A model generated the notes under the pieces. It had not been told where the DNA came from and did not search any database. It saw only the letters and a program-made list of their open reading frames with translations. From assembly GCA_027919835.1 (NCBI GenBank), contig JANVFP010000012.1:1302001-1366000 (forward strand): a stretch of DNA of 64,000 bases. Direction: 5' to 3'. Shown in pieces: positions 34,498 through 44,804 of the stretch (positions are counted from its first letter, which is position 1; every line of letters starts with the position of its first letter). Source of the stretch: Lentinula raphanica. Lineage: Eukaryota > Basidiomycota > Agaricomycetes > Agaricales > Omphalotaceae. The translations under genes and the position numbers were made by a program.

Positions 34498-35210
34498 TGA
34501 GGAGAGAGGCTAGCAAGGCTAGCTTCTCGGAGGATAAGATAACACCGGGGGCAAAGTCCGTGTCACCTGAATTCAAGTGCTTTCGTGTCACTGTGAAACT
34601 CACATGAAACTCACCTGTCTGATCTATGTACATTGTAACATACTCACAACATGTACATTTCAAGTTTGGGTAATTGATGAGCAATTGGCAGCTAGAAAAT
34701 ACTGCAATAATTCTTGATATATCACTGAGTATTTGGAGAATAATACTGATCAGAATCTTCTCAAAATAAGAGCCAAGGAATGAAGAACAATCACTTTAGG
34801 ATTGCTGGGTCATCTTGGAATTCTGGCAGGGACCCTTAACATATACCTGTGCCAAGTATCAATTAATTTTGTTAAATGCCTTAATGATCTTTTTTCATAG
34901 GCCAACTCATCCTGGTTATACTTTTTTCTGAATTTTTTGAAAGCTAACACAAGTCCACTCAGTAGTGTTTCACACAGAAAATGTTGTTGTTATATTGTTC
35001 ACATGTAAGGATTGATAAGATAATCAGTGCCATTTTGCATGTGAGCTTCAAGTGAGCTTCACAGTGATGCGAAAGCACCTGATTTCCAGGTGACATGGAC
35101 TTTGCCCCCGGTGTAAGCAAGGCGACGACGGCCGGTCCCGGCGCTTTGAGCGCTTAACTCCTTCCAACCGAGCCCTCATCGCCGTCGACATTGAACGTCG
35201 AATTTTGAGA
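34498..35210. repeat. Repeat R1, copy 1, interrupted by a transposon
   Basis: The outer 139 bp (34498-34542 plus 35117-35210) matches 36167-36305 almost exactly, starting TGAGGAGAGAGGCTAGCAAG and ending GAACGTCGAATTTTGAGA. It is split by the 571-bp element at 34543-35113. Confidence 0.92.
34543..35113. mobile_element. Non-autonomous CACTA-like DNA transposon (MITE), 571 bp
   Basis: Terminal inverted repeats of about 75 bp begin CACCGGGGGCAAAGTCC and end GGACTTTGCCCCCGGTG, with roughly 85 percent identity between arms. A 3-bp TAA duplication flanks the element (34540-34542 and 35114-35116). The copy of the host repeat at 36167-36305 has the same sequence with one TAA at 36209-36211 and no insertion. 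No transposase is encoded. A CAC start with a 3-bp duplication fits the CACTA/EnSpm superfamily (inference). Confidence 0.88.
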
Positions 35211-35384
35211 GTTGCTCAACCACTTTTCCCTTTTTATGCGTCCTTCGAGCAGACTACACAGTCTAAAATGGGTTGAACCAGCATACATGCATCAAAGTCG
35301 TCGGAACATGAACAAAGCGGCCATATCTATGGAAATCAAGCTCACAGAGAAGAAAGAAGATCACACCATACAAGGCGCGGCTCG

Positions 35385-35930
35385 ATGACTCTAACGACAC
35401 TCTCTTTGTGCTCGGAGTGTCACCCTCATAGCCCTAATCTGACGCTCACCTCAATCCCGGCTCTACCTCCAATTTTGCCTCCGAAACTCCAATCCATTCC
35501 TGAATTCCTCAATCCTCCAATCCTAATTCCTCGCTCTCTCAGCCCTCCAACTAGCAACTACTCAACTTCTCCAACTCCGAAGTTCCTGACTCACTAACTC
35601 TTCAACTCCTTGACTCTCAATTCCCAACTCCTCAACTCACTAATTCCTCAATTCCTCGACTCTCGACTCCCAATCTCCAATTCTCAATTCCACATTTCCC
35701 AAGTCCCAAGTCCCAATTCTTCAACTCCCAACTCCTCAACTCCTCAACTTTTCAATCCCAACTCCTCAATGTTGCAACTCCTAACTCCCAATTTCTCAAC
35801 TTCCAACTCCTCAACTTCTAACTCCTCTTAAACTCTGAATTCCTCTACTCTGAATTCCTCAACTCTGAATTCCTCAACTTCCAATTTCTGATTTCCAATT
35901 TCTTGACTTCCAGCCCTTAACTCTCAGTAC
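35385..35930 (+). repeat. Strand-asymmetric C/T/A-rich low-complexity tract
   Basis: For over 500 bp the plus strand is made of imperfect repeats of words such as CAACTCCTCAACTCC and AATTCCTCAA, with G nearly absent. The open frames through it (repeating PNSSTPNSSTP-like peptides) are products of the repeat, not genes. Confidence 0.85.
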
Positions 35931-36075
35931 CATGATATTTTATCTCCAAATTCCTCATATACATAGTTTGATCATGTTCAAATTCTTCGCCCTTCGCTCT
36001 ATTTGGGGGTCGAGTAGCCTCGGTGGAGCATTGGGCTCTGTCTGGGGTGTCCCGGCTACTCTCCTGGGTGGGTAA

Positions 36076-36166
36076 CGCGGGGCCAAGCCCCAGGCAAACC
36101 TTCAATCAAATGTATTCCCTAATTCCTATGTCCTCCGGCAAGGAGAAGCCGGTGGACTTATCTTAT
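36076..36166. repeat. Repeat R2, copy 1 (91 bp)
   Basis: Essentially identical to 36386-36476. It contains two potential hairpins (GGGGCCAAGCCCC and CCGGCAAGGAGAAGCCGG) and ends TGGACTTATCTTAT. It directly abuts R1 copy 2. Confidence 0.92.
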
Positions 36167-36305
36167 TGAGGAGAGAGGCTAGCAAGGCTAGCTTCTCGGA
36201 GGATAAGATAAGCAAGGCGACGACGGCCGGTCCCGGCGCTTTGAGCGCTTAACTCCTTCCAACCGAGCCCTCATCGCCGTCGACATTGAACGTCGAATTT
36301 TGAGA
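36167..36305. repeat. Repeat R1, copy 2 (139 bp, empty site)
   Basis: Uninterrupted copy of the repeat that hosts the CACTA-like insertion. It contains GCTAGCAAGGCTAGC and GGATAAGATAAGC words and serves as the pre-insertion reference for that event. Confidence 0.9.
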
Positions 36306-36385
36306 CCCTCCCACCTCCCTGTAACATTCCAGTGCCATAGGCACTCCAGGCTTAAATTGACCGCATCGGTGGGATTGGCCACCCT

Positions 36386-36476
36386 CGCGGGGCCAAGCCC
36401 CAGGCAAACCTTCAATCAAATGTATTCCCTAATTCCTATGTCCTCCGGCAAGGAGAAGCCGGTGGACTTATCTTAT
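36386..36476. repeat. Repeat R2, copy 2 (91 bp)
   Basis: Second copy of the 91-bp hairpin-containing repeat found at 36076-36166. Here it is followed by unique sequence (CTCAGAGTTAG). Confidence 0.92.
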
Positions 36477-36735
36477 CTCAGAGTTAGAAGGACAAAAGTC
36501 CACGTGATGCCTGAAATCTTTGTTTACTATTTGTTTACGCGTTCAGTCTTGAGCTTGAACCACGATACAACGAAATTGGAGCTCTTCTCTGCTCTCATCG
36601 AAGGCATACAGATGCTCCACACCTCGAGCAAAGAATCTTTTATTTGGTTATCCATCAGTCGCTAGATTACCGTCAAGGAGTAACCACTCAAAACCGACCT
36701 CAATAGATATTCATCAGCTCTATCTTGGAACGAAT

Positions 36736-38372
36736 ATGGCTAAGAGTAAAGATGGCTATTACGCCGTGAGGAAGGGAAGAGTCATCGGAGTTTATACTAC
36801 ATGGTAGGTTTGGAAGGTCTAAGTGTATATCTTGGTCGGATTCACTAACCGTATATCAGGAACGAATGTGAACAGCAAGTGAAAGGATACACTGGCGCTG
36901 CATTCAAAAAGTTCTTTTCGAAAGCTGAGGCGGAAGCGTTTGTCACTTCGACGGAGTCAGGATTATCCAAGGTCAACCCAGTGATACCTAGAACGAAGGA
37001 CGAAGTTCGCCCAGAGCATTCGGTCAAGTCAAGTTCATCAAAAGGCAAGAAGCGCACTTTAGCTGAAATAGAAACACCACCCTCTGTAATTAATCCCTTT
37101 TTCGACGACTCTGCAGAGCCGCTTGTCGTTTATTGTGATGGTGCATGCAAGGGTAATGGCAAGATCGGTTCTGTGGCAGGAATTGGTGTGTGGTGGGGCC
37201 ATGACGATCCGCGGTGAGTGAATACTTCTGTTCGACACGCTCGGGCGTCTTGTTGATTTGGCAACACGTAGAAATCTAGCTGAACGTTGTCCGGGTGACC
37301 AAACTAACAACAGGGCAGAACTTGTCGTATGTCAGGTCTACAGATATTCCAATCTGCCTTTGATCAAAGCGTACATTTCACAGGCTATCTGTCGTGTGTT
37401 TGAAACGACACCTTTCCGAAAGAGCTTGTTGACGATCAAGACCGATTCAAAATATAGTATCAATTGCGAGTAACGATGAATTTTCATGTCAAATTATAGT
37501 CTAACAAAGCTTGTCCAGGCTTCAATAGCTGGTTCTCTAATTGGGAAGCCAACGGCTGGAGGAAGTCCGATGGGACAGAGATAAAAAATCTGGACCTCAT
37601 TCGTTACATCTACGTTCTTCTACGCGCACGCTCTCAATTTAAACAACCAGTCGAGCTAGTTTATGTCAAGGGACACGCAGGAATAGTTGGCAACGAGGGT
37701 GCTGACTCTTTGGCAAACCTAGGCGCTACCATGCCAGAACAGGAAGATAGGGATTGGGTCGCATTGCGTGAAGCATATACGGCTAAAGTGGACAAGCTGA
37801 TCGAGGAACGGGAACTGAAAGCGAAATCGAAGGACAAACCAGGTTCCTTGGAAGTTGTTGGCGCGGAGGAAGCTGCTCAAGAGCTGAAGGAAGAGACGGA
37901 GTTAGAAGCATTTGAAGCCGAGGCCTGGGTGGAGACGTCCACCAAACACAAGGTTCGCCGAGTGGGAGAAGAACCCGGAAAGAGCGTTAAAGACACTGGA
38001 AAGCATAAAACACCTGTTGTCTCTACTCAACCGTCGAGGACAAATTCGGTAGGTACCACCGAACCGAGTGTTGAAGTACGTTCGCCTTCTTGCTGCATGG
38101 TTACCCTTTTCTCATTCTCAATTAGGAGCTGGAGGCTTTCGCTGAGGCCTTTGGGGAAGAAGATAAATACGAAGATAGTTGGACCTATAAACAAACTGAT
38201 TCGAATCCTGTACTCGATAGACGATATTCCGCTCAGCTCGAGAAGCCGAGTGAAGAGGTATAACGACAAAGTATTGTCTGCTCTGCTGAAGGACTGACAC
38301 TGATTGCTCCTCCAGGACCTTGCGGCCTATGCAGAAGCTTGGGACGATGAACTCGATGAGTCGGAGATGTGA
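36736..38372 (+). CDS. Ribonuclease H1
   Basis: Seven exons (36736-36803, 36860-37213, 37272-37326, 37384-37465, 37519-38075, 38126-38257, 38316-38372) give 434 residues. The N-terminal hybrid-binding (viroplasmin-like) domain reads YYAVRKGRVIGVYTTWNECE and AFKKFFSKAEAEAFV. The RNase H fold has its acidic residues in VVYCDGACKGNGK, NNRAELV and TIKTDSKYSINC, and the late motif VKGHAGIVGNEGADSLANLG. The enzyme cleaves the RNA of RNA:DNA hybrids, for example R-loops. A further ~170 residues form an acidic C-terminal extension ending DDELDESEM, longer than yeast Rnh1. Intron 4 (37466-37518) begins with GC instead of GT; no GT option keeps the conserved CFNSWFSNWE frame. Confidence 0.93.
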
Positions 38373-39261
38373 TAACGCTTTCTTGTACCGTTTGGCGTTG
38401 AACAAGGCATGTATCGAATTGTTACAGCAAAATACAATCCTATCCAGAATCGTATGTCGCCTCCTTGTTCATTCCAACGACATTGTTAACGTCTTCTTCA
38501 GAGTTGTACATACTACATTCATTGTATCAGTCAATCTATTCGAATTGATTCAGAATGCAAGACGTTTCAACCTGGCGTATGGCAACCGTACTGGGTATTC
38601 GATCTGTCTTGTATGTCAATCATGTTTTGAACGGTTCCAGCTAAGGTCAGATTGTTGTCTTGGGTTTGAAATGTTAACTGACGGTGTTCTGCTAGCATGC
38701 TATGGCAATGTTCGGGTGTCGACAGCGGGCGTAGGTTGTGGCAGAAAGACTATGGCTGAATGTAATATATGATTCATGAATTGCTACAGCATGAAACTCA
38801 ATATCTCCTTCCCGGGACTCCACAAGCACCGTTCTCTCATCGCACAATTTTGGTAAAAGCTGTACCCAGTACGGTGTCTGCGAGTGTCCGCCGTTTTCTC
38901 TGAGGTGTGAGAGCAAAGTTTGGTGGAGTGAGAGAAGATAGGTCCTCGTGGTCAGTTTCTTCAAGCAATGCATGGTTTGCAAGCGAAGATCGCCTGTCCA
39001 AGCAGTCTATATGCACAGGGCACTGGAGGGAGTACTGCGCAGTGTGTGGATCAGGCTTGTTAGTTGCATGCTTGTGATTCTTAGACTGTAGAAGTGGAAG
39101 TAAATTCGTTGGTTCAGCGTACTTAGCGGAAGCAATCATTGGCAACGAGAATGAATAAAACACCGAATGGGATTAGTTACATACATCAAAGAAACACATT
39201 GTATGAAAATCCATAAGCCTGCTATCTTTCTTCTTAACCTTTCCCTCCACCACCTTAAGTG
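38373..39261. other. Intergenic, no gene supported
   Basis: About 890 bp between two co-oriented genes. It has short ORFs only and is taken as the RNase H1 3' UTR and the promoter of the TBC gene. Confidence 0.5.
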
Positions 39262-41552
39262 ATGTTCCCGACGCAGGGACTGGTGCCCCCAACGTCGCAA
39301 TATTTCGACTCCAGTTCATCAGCAGAAAGTACCCCTTCTGTCTCCTTTTCTTCCACCACATCCAACAATTCTGACTCCGGCTTCTCTACTCGGGCACGTA
39401 CAAAACCACAAAGACAATCAACTTCAGAGGCTGCTATTGTCTCTATCTACTCTATGTACACCGATGACCAGCCAATGAGGGCTAGCTGGGTGCAGGACAA
39501 CACGAAGGACGTCCCGCAAATCAAGTTGGATTGCAGACAATCGTATTTGAGCCAAGTCGACAACAGGGATAGCACTGAGCTCGCGTATTTTCAGGATAAC
39601 ACCGTACCCATCATCGACCTCACTGATGCCGGAACTAGTTCAGCACGGTTGTCCAGCCGTGATTCAAACAACTCATCCTGTGAGTGCATTTGTTCACTCC
39701 TTCGAAATGTCTTTTGACACGTCTTCAAGCCATTGTGCCCTCAAAGAGTAGACCTACATCCAGCTTTGACGTACTCAATGACCACAGAAGGCGGTCCACT
39801 GGCCATAGTTACAGAACCACGGCCACCTCATTGACCTCTGGCCCTCTGTCAATAGCGGACTCCTCTTATTCTCCTTCACGTTTCTCTCGAAAGTCAGGAG
39901 AATTGCCGCCTCTTCCTATGTCACCAACTCCTCCTCCTCCTTCGCCTTCATTCAACCGAAACTCTGAAACGCTCGAAGTGCCTACATCTTCCCCGCAACA
40001 AGTCTCACTACATTCAACCCCTCCTCCTCTGCCGTTGAAACATCCAGTGTATACTGGCTCCCCTATGAGTAAAACGTCTCTTGTGCCATCAGAGGGAGAA
40101 GATTTGGATTCTTTTCACGTTCGAAACACGTATGCTCAACTCGATATCAGCGGCGTTAAAGGTGATGGTTTTGATGAGGGTGTTGAGCGTACGCGGGCAC
40201 GCATTGGGGACAGCAGAATCAGCCAACTGAATGCGGAAGCTGCTCTGGGTGACGGGACCGAGAAAACGAAAGAACTAGATCCGAGGGAAGCTCAAGTATT
40301 GGCAATGGTAGATCGGTAAGGCATTGTTCTCTCTTTTCAACCTGTCCTTAATGATTTCTCCAAGTTATGGTTTCTTTTCGTCCCCTTCTCATGACCGGTT
40401 AATGTTACTGCCCTCTGCACCTCTCCTTCGACATCTTGGCTTCGTACACGGTGGCCCCAAGAATGCACCCGTTTCCGGTACATCACTCAAAGCACTACCT
40501 CCGCCTCAATCACCTCTTAAAGAAGGTTCACGCATTGGCAAATGGGAACGAATGCTTCGTCCTTCAAAACCGGACCCAGGGGGTATTTTGGCTTGGAGTA
40601 TACGCCCTGCCAAGGAAGCGAAACTAAGTGAGCGTACATATAAGGGCATTCCTGACCGATGGCGGAACGCCGCTTGGGAGCTATTATTGTCGCGTTTCAC
40701 CAAGGAGCACACTTTGCCCATAAATCGGGCTCAAATGACCTTGGCCAAACTCGGGCAGGATTATGCGGACAATCTGGACAAACCGTCGAGCTACGACATA
40801 CAAATCGATCTGGACGTGCCGAGGACGATTAGTGGACATATCATGTTCAAAACGCGGTACGGTGCTGGCCAGAGATCGTTGTTCCATGTCCTCCATTCGT
40901 TCTCGTTACGATGCGAGAAGTGCGGATATGTTCAAGGCATGGGTCCGATAGCTGCAACTCTTCTGTGCTATTTCACACCAGAACAAGTGTATGCATCACT
41001 GGTGCGTTTGCACGATGCTTATGGGATGCACGACATCTTCTCTCCTGGATTTCCGGGTTTACTGGAGGCGATATATGTCCAGGAGCGTATTCTCGAACAA
41101 ATGCTGCCTGACGTTTATAAAGCGTTCAAGACACATATGATTTCGACGACGTCCTATGCTACGAAGTGGTACATCACCCTGTTCGCAAATAGTGTCCCTT
41201 TCCAAACTCAACTTCGACTATGGGATGTCTTCATTCTGGACGGAGAGGATGTGTTTATTGCTGTTGCCGTAGCGATTGTCTGGGTTTTCAAAGGTATGCT
41301 TCTGTTGGCAGTCTTTTGAACGTACGGTGGATTGACTGTCTATAACCAGATCAGATCACGTCTGCTGCAGCCAATTTCGAGACGATTCTCTCGTTATTAT
41401 CTTCCTTCTTCGTTCCAGAGGATGAGAATTCGCTGCTATCATGGGTTGAGAGAATGTTGAATGACAAGAAGCTTAGATCCAGCATGGCTCAATGGAGGAA
41501 GGACTGGCACACTTTAGTGGCTGCTGGTAAGGATGGTGACGCTTTGTTATAG
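39262..41552 (+). CDS. TBC-domain Rab GTPase-activating protein
   Basis: Four exons (39262-39679, 39730-40315, 40365-41293, 41350-41552) give 711 residues; introns are 49-56 bp. Residues 1 to ~390 are disordered and Ser/Thr/Pro-rich with polyproline runs (ELPPLPMSPTPPPPSPSF). The TBC domain starts at KGIPDRWRNAAWELLLSRFT. It shows the arginine-finger motif IDLDVPRT and the glutamine-finger motif CGYVQGMGPIAATLLCYFTP, and continues through TTSYATKWYITLFANSVPF and LRLWDVFILDGEDVFIAVAV. TBC proteins accelerate GTP hydrolysis on Rabs with this dual finger, controlling vesicle traffic; the particular Rab is not predictable. The ATG at 39262 is preceded by an in-frame GTG only. Confidence 0.92.
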
Positions 41553-43650
41553 TGACAACTTCCAGCATTTTTGTCGGGTTACTGTTTTCTCGTTCTTATT
41601 GCATCGAGCGTTTCCACCACTACGCATCGCATTCACAATCCACTGTACTCATCGTTCACATTGCACATTCTCTTGCAGACTTATCTCCAGGGTGATAATC
41701 ACCCCCACCTTCTTCAGCTTATACCATCTATTGGGCACAACTTACGTTCTTTTAATCAACATCTACATACGAAATTGTGTTGTGCAGCATTTCCGGGGCT
41801 TTTTCCTATCTTTTAAGCATTATTTATTTGTCTTTGTTGCTCTGCAGATTCGGTGTATCAAGTCAAAGCATTACGGTCGAATAATTCCTTTGTGCTTGCT
41901 AGCACTTGCCAAAGGCTTTCCCCACACAGAATACTAAGCGCTGACTGATCAATCGATCAAGAGATAAGATAAGTACATTGCACACAATGCCGGTTTGCAG
42001 ACCAAAAGGTCGGCAAACTTTAGTCTTCGAATGGTACACGTGATGCAGTACCTTTCTTCTTCTTCAGTTAGCCTGGCTCGCTATCCATGCTGGTGGCAGA
42101 TAGCGATACCGGATAGCGTCTGTATTAAGTAATACACTATTTGGGTTATATATTCACACGCAATGCTTTCTCGAGTCTCCGCCAATTTGAGCAAGAGGAG
42201 CCAGAGATTCAGATCGGGGATACTGTATGCTGCCACGCGAAATGCGCAGTCCAGAAGGTTCCATGATGGGATCAGCCCGGCAAGAATTAGGCCGAAGCTT
42301 GGACTCAACGTTGCGCAACTTGTGCACCTCATTGCACTCGAACTTCGAAGAGTGCAACAGCCTTAGATTTTCAGACTATGTATATGAACCTCAGAAAGAC
42401 TTGTGGTGTTCAACAAATTTATGTCTTTTTTCAAGATACAAGTTGATGTGTAGACAGAGGCTCAATAAGTAGTCAGTAGTCCTAGTCAGTGCTCACTGCC
42501 AGAGTCTGACAGCAGTAGAATGAGTATCATACACTGTATCAATATGTATACTGTTATGCATATTGCTCTATGCAGAGTTGAATGCTGGCGCTGAACGTTA
42601 ACGTTGAACATTGAACATCGAGAGCGAGCGTCAACACTTGCCGAATTCTGCCGGCTGACGGGCCCGTCTAGACTCCTTCCTTAAACGGGGGGGAGGGGGG
42701 GGGACCCCCCCCGTGAGAATCGTGTCAAAGATCTGAATCTCTGGCTCCTCTTGAATTTGAGGTTAACCGATTCAACATTTGCTTGAAATTTGGGTTTGGA
42801 TGCCCATGCGCTCCCTCATATCTCGGTTTCAAAGCAGAAAATGGAACACCTAGCTCTCAAGTGACTATGTATTGCTAGACATTACTTACAATTACATTGG
42901 TCTTTTGTCTTCAAGTCTGCAATATGTTCAAGCTCTTGTCATTCAAAAGGAAAGTACTTGGAGCATTGAGTCCACAGGAGGCTACCCTATAAAATTGCTC
43001 TCTGGAGGCCACCTTTGCTCAAGCCATAGCAAGGGCATACAGTTGATAAAGCTAGGCAAAAAAATCATTGATTGTATGATATGTGTGCATGTATTTCTCA
43101 AGCATATGTTGACAGACCCACACTATTTCTTGTAGAAATCTTGTTTGAGAGTGCTACATTTCATATCTGAAAGCACTGCCCTTAGTGGTAGGGCCCTCAG
43201 CTTGTACAACCAAAAGACACCGATGTTCTTGCGAAGTTTGCAGCCATAAGCGCCGACGTGCTCTAAGCGCCAATGTGACATCAGCAAAAATAATTCCTTT
43301 TTAGTATCGCTATCTGTGCCGGAAACCGGAAGATACTGCGACCGGCTGAAAAAAATCCAAATATGGCTTTTTCGAGCTGATTTATGTTGAGCTCAATCCC
43401 GCTCACTCCTTCACCTCAATGGATGGTAAATTTCATTACAACAAGCTCAAACATCTGATTGCATCTTACTGAGAAATTTTAGAGGCATAACACTACATTA
43501 TGGAGAGAATCTTCGCTCTCTTCCCTTTTCCTCTTTCCTTTTTTGGAAGGAATTAATTATTTTTATTATTGCCACCAGCATCGCTATCGAGCCGTTAGCC
43601 TCGCTAGCCAGTCAGATAGTTCAACGAAGAGTAAACGCGTTCGTTGAATA
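41553..43650. other. Gene-poor region with G/C-tract hairpin
   Basis: About 2.1 kb without a supported gene. At 42686-42713 runs of seven and nine G are followed by a run of eight C, able to form a very GC-rich hairpin or G-quadruplex. Small ORFs at 42163-42472 lack support. Confidence 0.5.
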
Positions 43651-44204
43651 ACAGCCTGGTTGCAAGGGACTGAGGGACCCCCATGCTCGGATTTTTGAAA
43701 CTCCGACGTGATGCCGGAAGGATTCCGAGCATATGAGTCATGGATATCCTCACGTGAAATGTCAATCGCACGTTTTCGCATCGTCAATTTCTTTCAAAAT
43801 CATCGTCTACCTTCGTTCAACTTCATGCCTTATGATATGTGAATGGGGGACAGCCTTCACTCTGGCTCTCCTCCTACTTAGTCTCTCTTTCAATACTTAA
43901 CTCCAAGATCTAATCTGGACCTCAATTCGCCCTCGTTTACCCCACAATATCCATAATTATGTGTTGCAGGGGATCTGTAGACTGTAAAGCTTCAGAAGGC
44001 TATTGTGTCATCTCTGTAGTGGAGATCGGAGCCTTCAGAATCAGAGTCGCTCATGCTGGTGTTATCGGACCTCGTCGTTTCCAATACAAACTGATATATA
44101 GCACCTAATCTTATCTATCCATGATAACCGGCTGCAACCGGCACACCAGGCGGACTTTGAAAAATCCGAGCATGGGGGTCCCTCAGTCCCTTGCTAGCAG
44201 GCTA
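43651..44204. mobile_element. MITE-like element with ~50-bp terminal inverted repeats
   Basis: The left arm (43651-43707) starts ACAGCCTGGTTGCAAGGG and includes GACTGAGGGACCCCCATGC and TCGGATTTTTGAAACTCCG. The right arm (about 44150-44204) is its reverse complement with few changes, ending TTGCTAGCAGGCT. The interior of about 440 bp has no transposase. A target-site duplication is not clean, so the superfamily is open. Confidence 0.8.
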
Positions 44205-44804
44205 TTCTTCAGTACTGCATCAACCATTCCGCTCATTCGAAGTCCCAAGTCTTGTTAAGACTCGAAATCTTTCACCGCACCCACCCACCCAGTTTTCTCA
44301 TACACAGCTGCTTATATGTACATTCCAGACATCAAACCTGTCCGAACTGAGTGGTTACAGTGCAGCTGCATGGGCCCACCCGCCCATCGCAGCTGACCGC
44401 GTCTCCACAGAAACCACATCAGTTGGGACCCGAGGGCTCCTCGCCCTCTCGCCCAATCCCAATTTACTATAGGCTTCACAGAGGATAGATTTCATAAAGA
44501 AAATGAAATGTTCAATAATAGTTGTTCAAACCTACAGTATGAACAATACGAGTACTTTCTTCTATACAAATTGCATCGCAGAAAAATTCAAAGACCACAC
44601 ACCTCACACTGGCCATGGCTAACACTGGTGCCACCGTGTTCACGCTCACAACAGTCCCGCTCGGACTGTCTCACATCCTCAGACCGCACTAGTGAGGGCT
44701 CAGCCGCCCAAAGGCGGCTTTTCTGCTCATAATCACATTGCAATTAAGTTAGCGCCCATTAACTACCTTGTACCACTACCGTCACCACATCGCGGCGAAG
44801 ATTG
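44205..44804. promoter_or_regulatory. Upstream region of EXO84
   Basis: 600 bp without coding support between the MITE and the exocyst gene. It presumably contains the EXO84 promoter. Confidence 0.4.

Noticed and set aside
35385..35831. Ser/Pro/Asn-repeat proteins
   Set aside because: Translation of a low-complexity pyrimidine tract without splice or start support.
35917..36415. Paired ORFs starting MKVCLGLGPA
   Set aside because: They come from the two copies of the 91-bp repeat read on the minus strand, not genes.
38692..39163. Overlapping minus-strand ORFs between RNase H1 and the TBC gene
   Set aside because: No coherent protein, motif or splicing.
42163..42472. Short mitochondrial-like ORF MLSRVSANLSKRSQRF
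   Set aside because: Overlapping frames on both strands, no continuation by splicing and no family motif.
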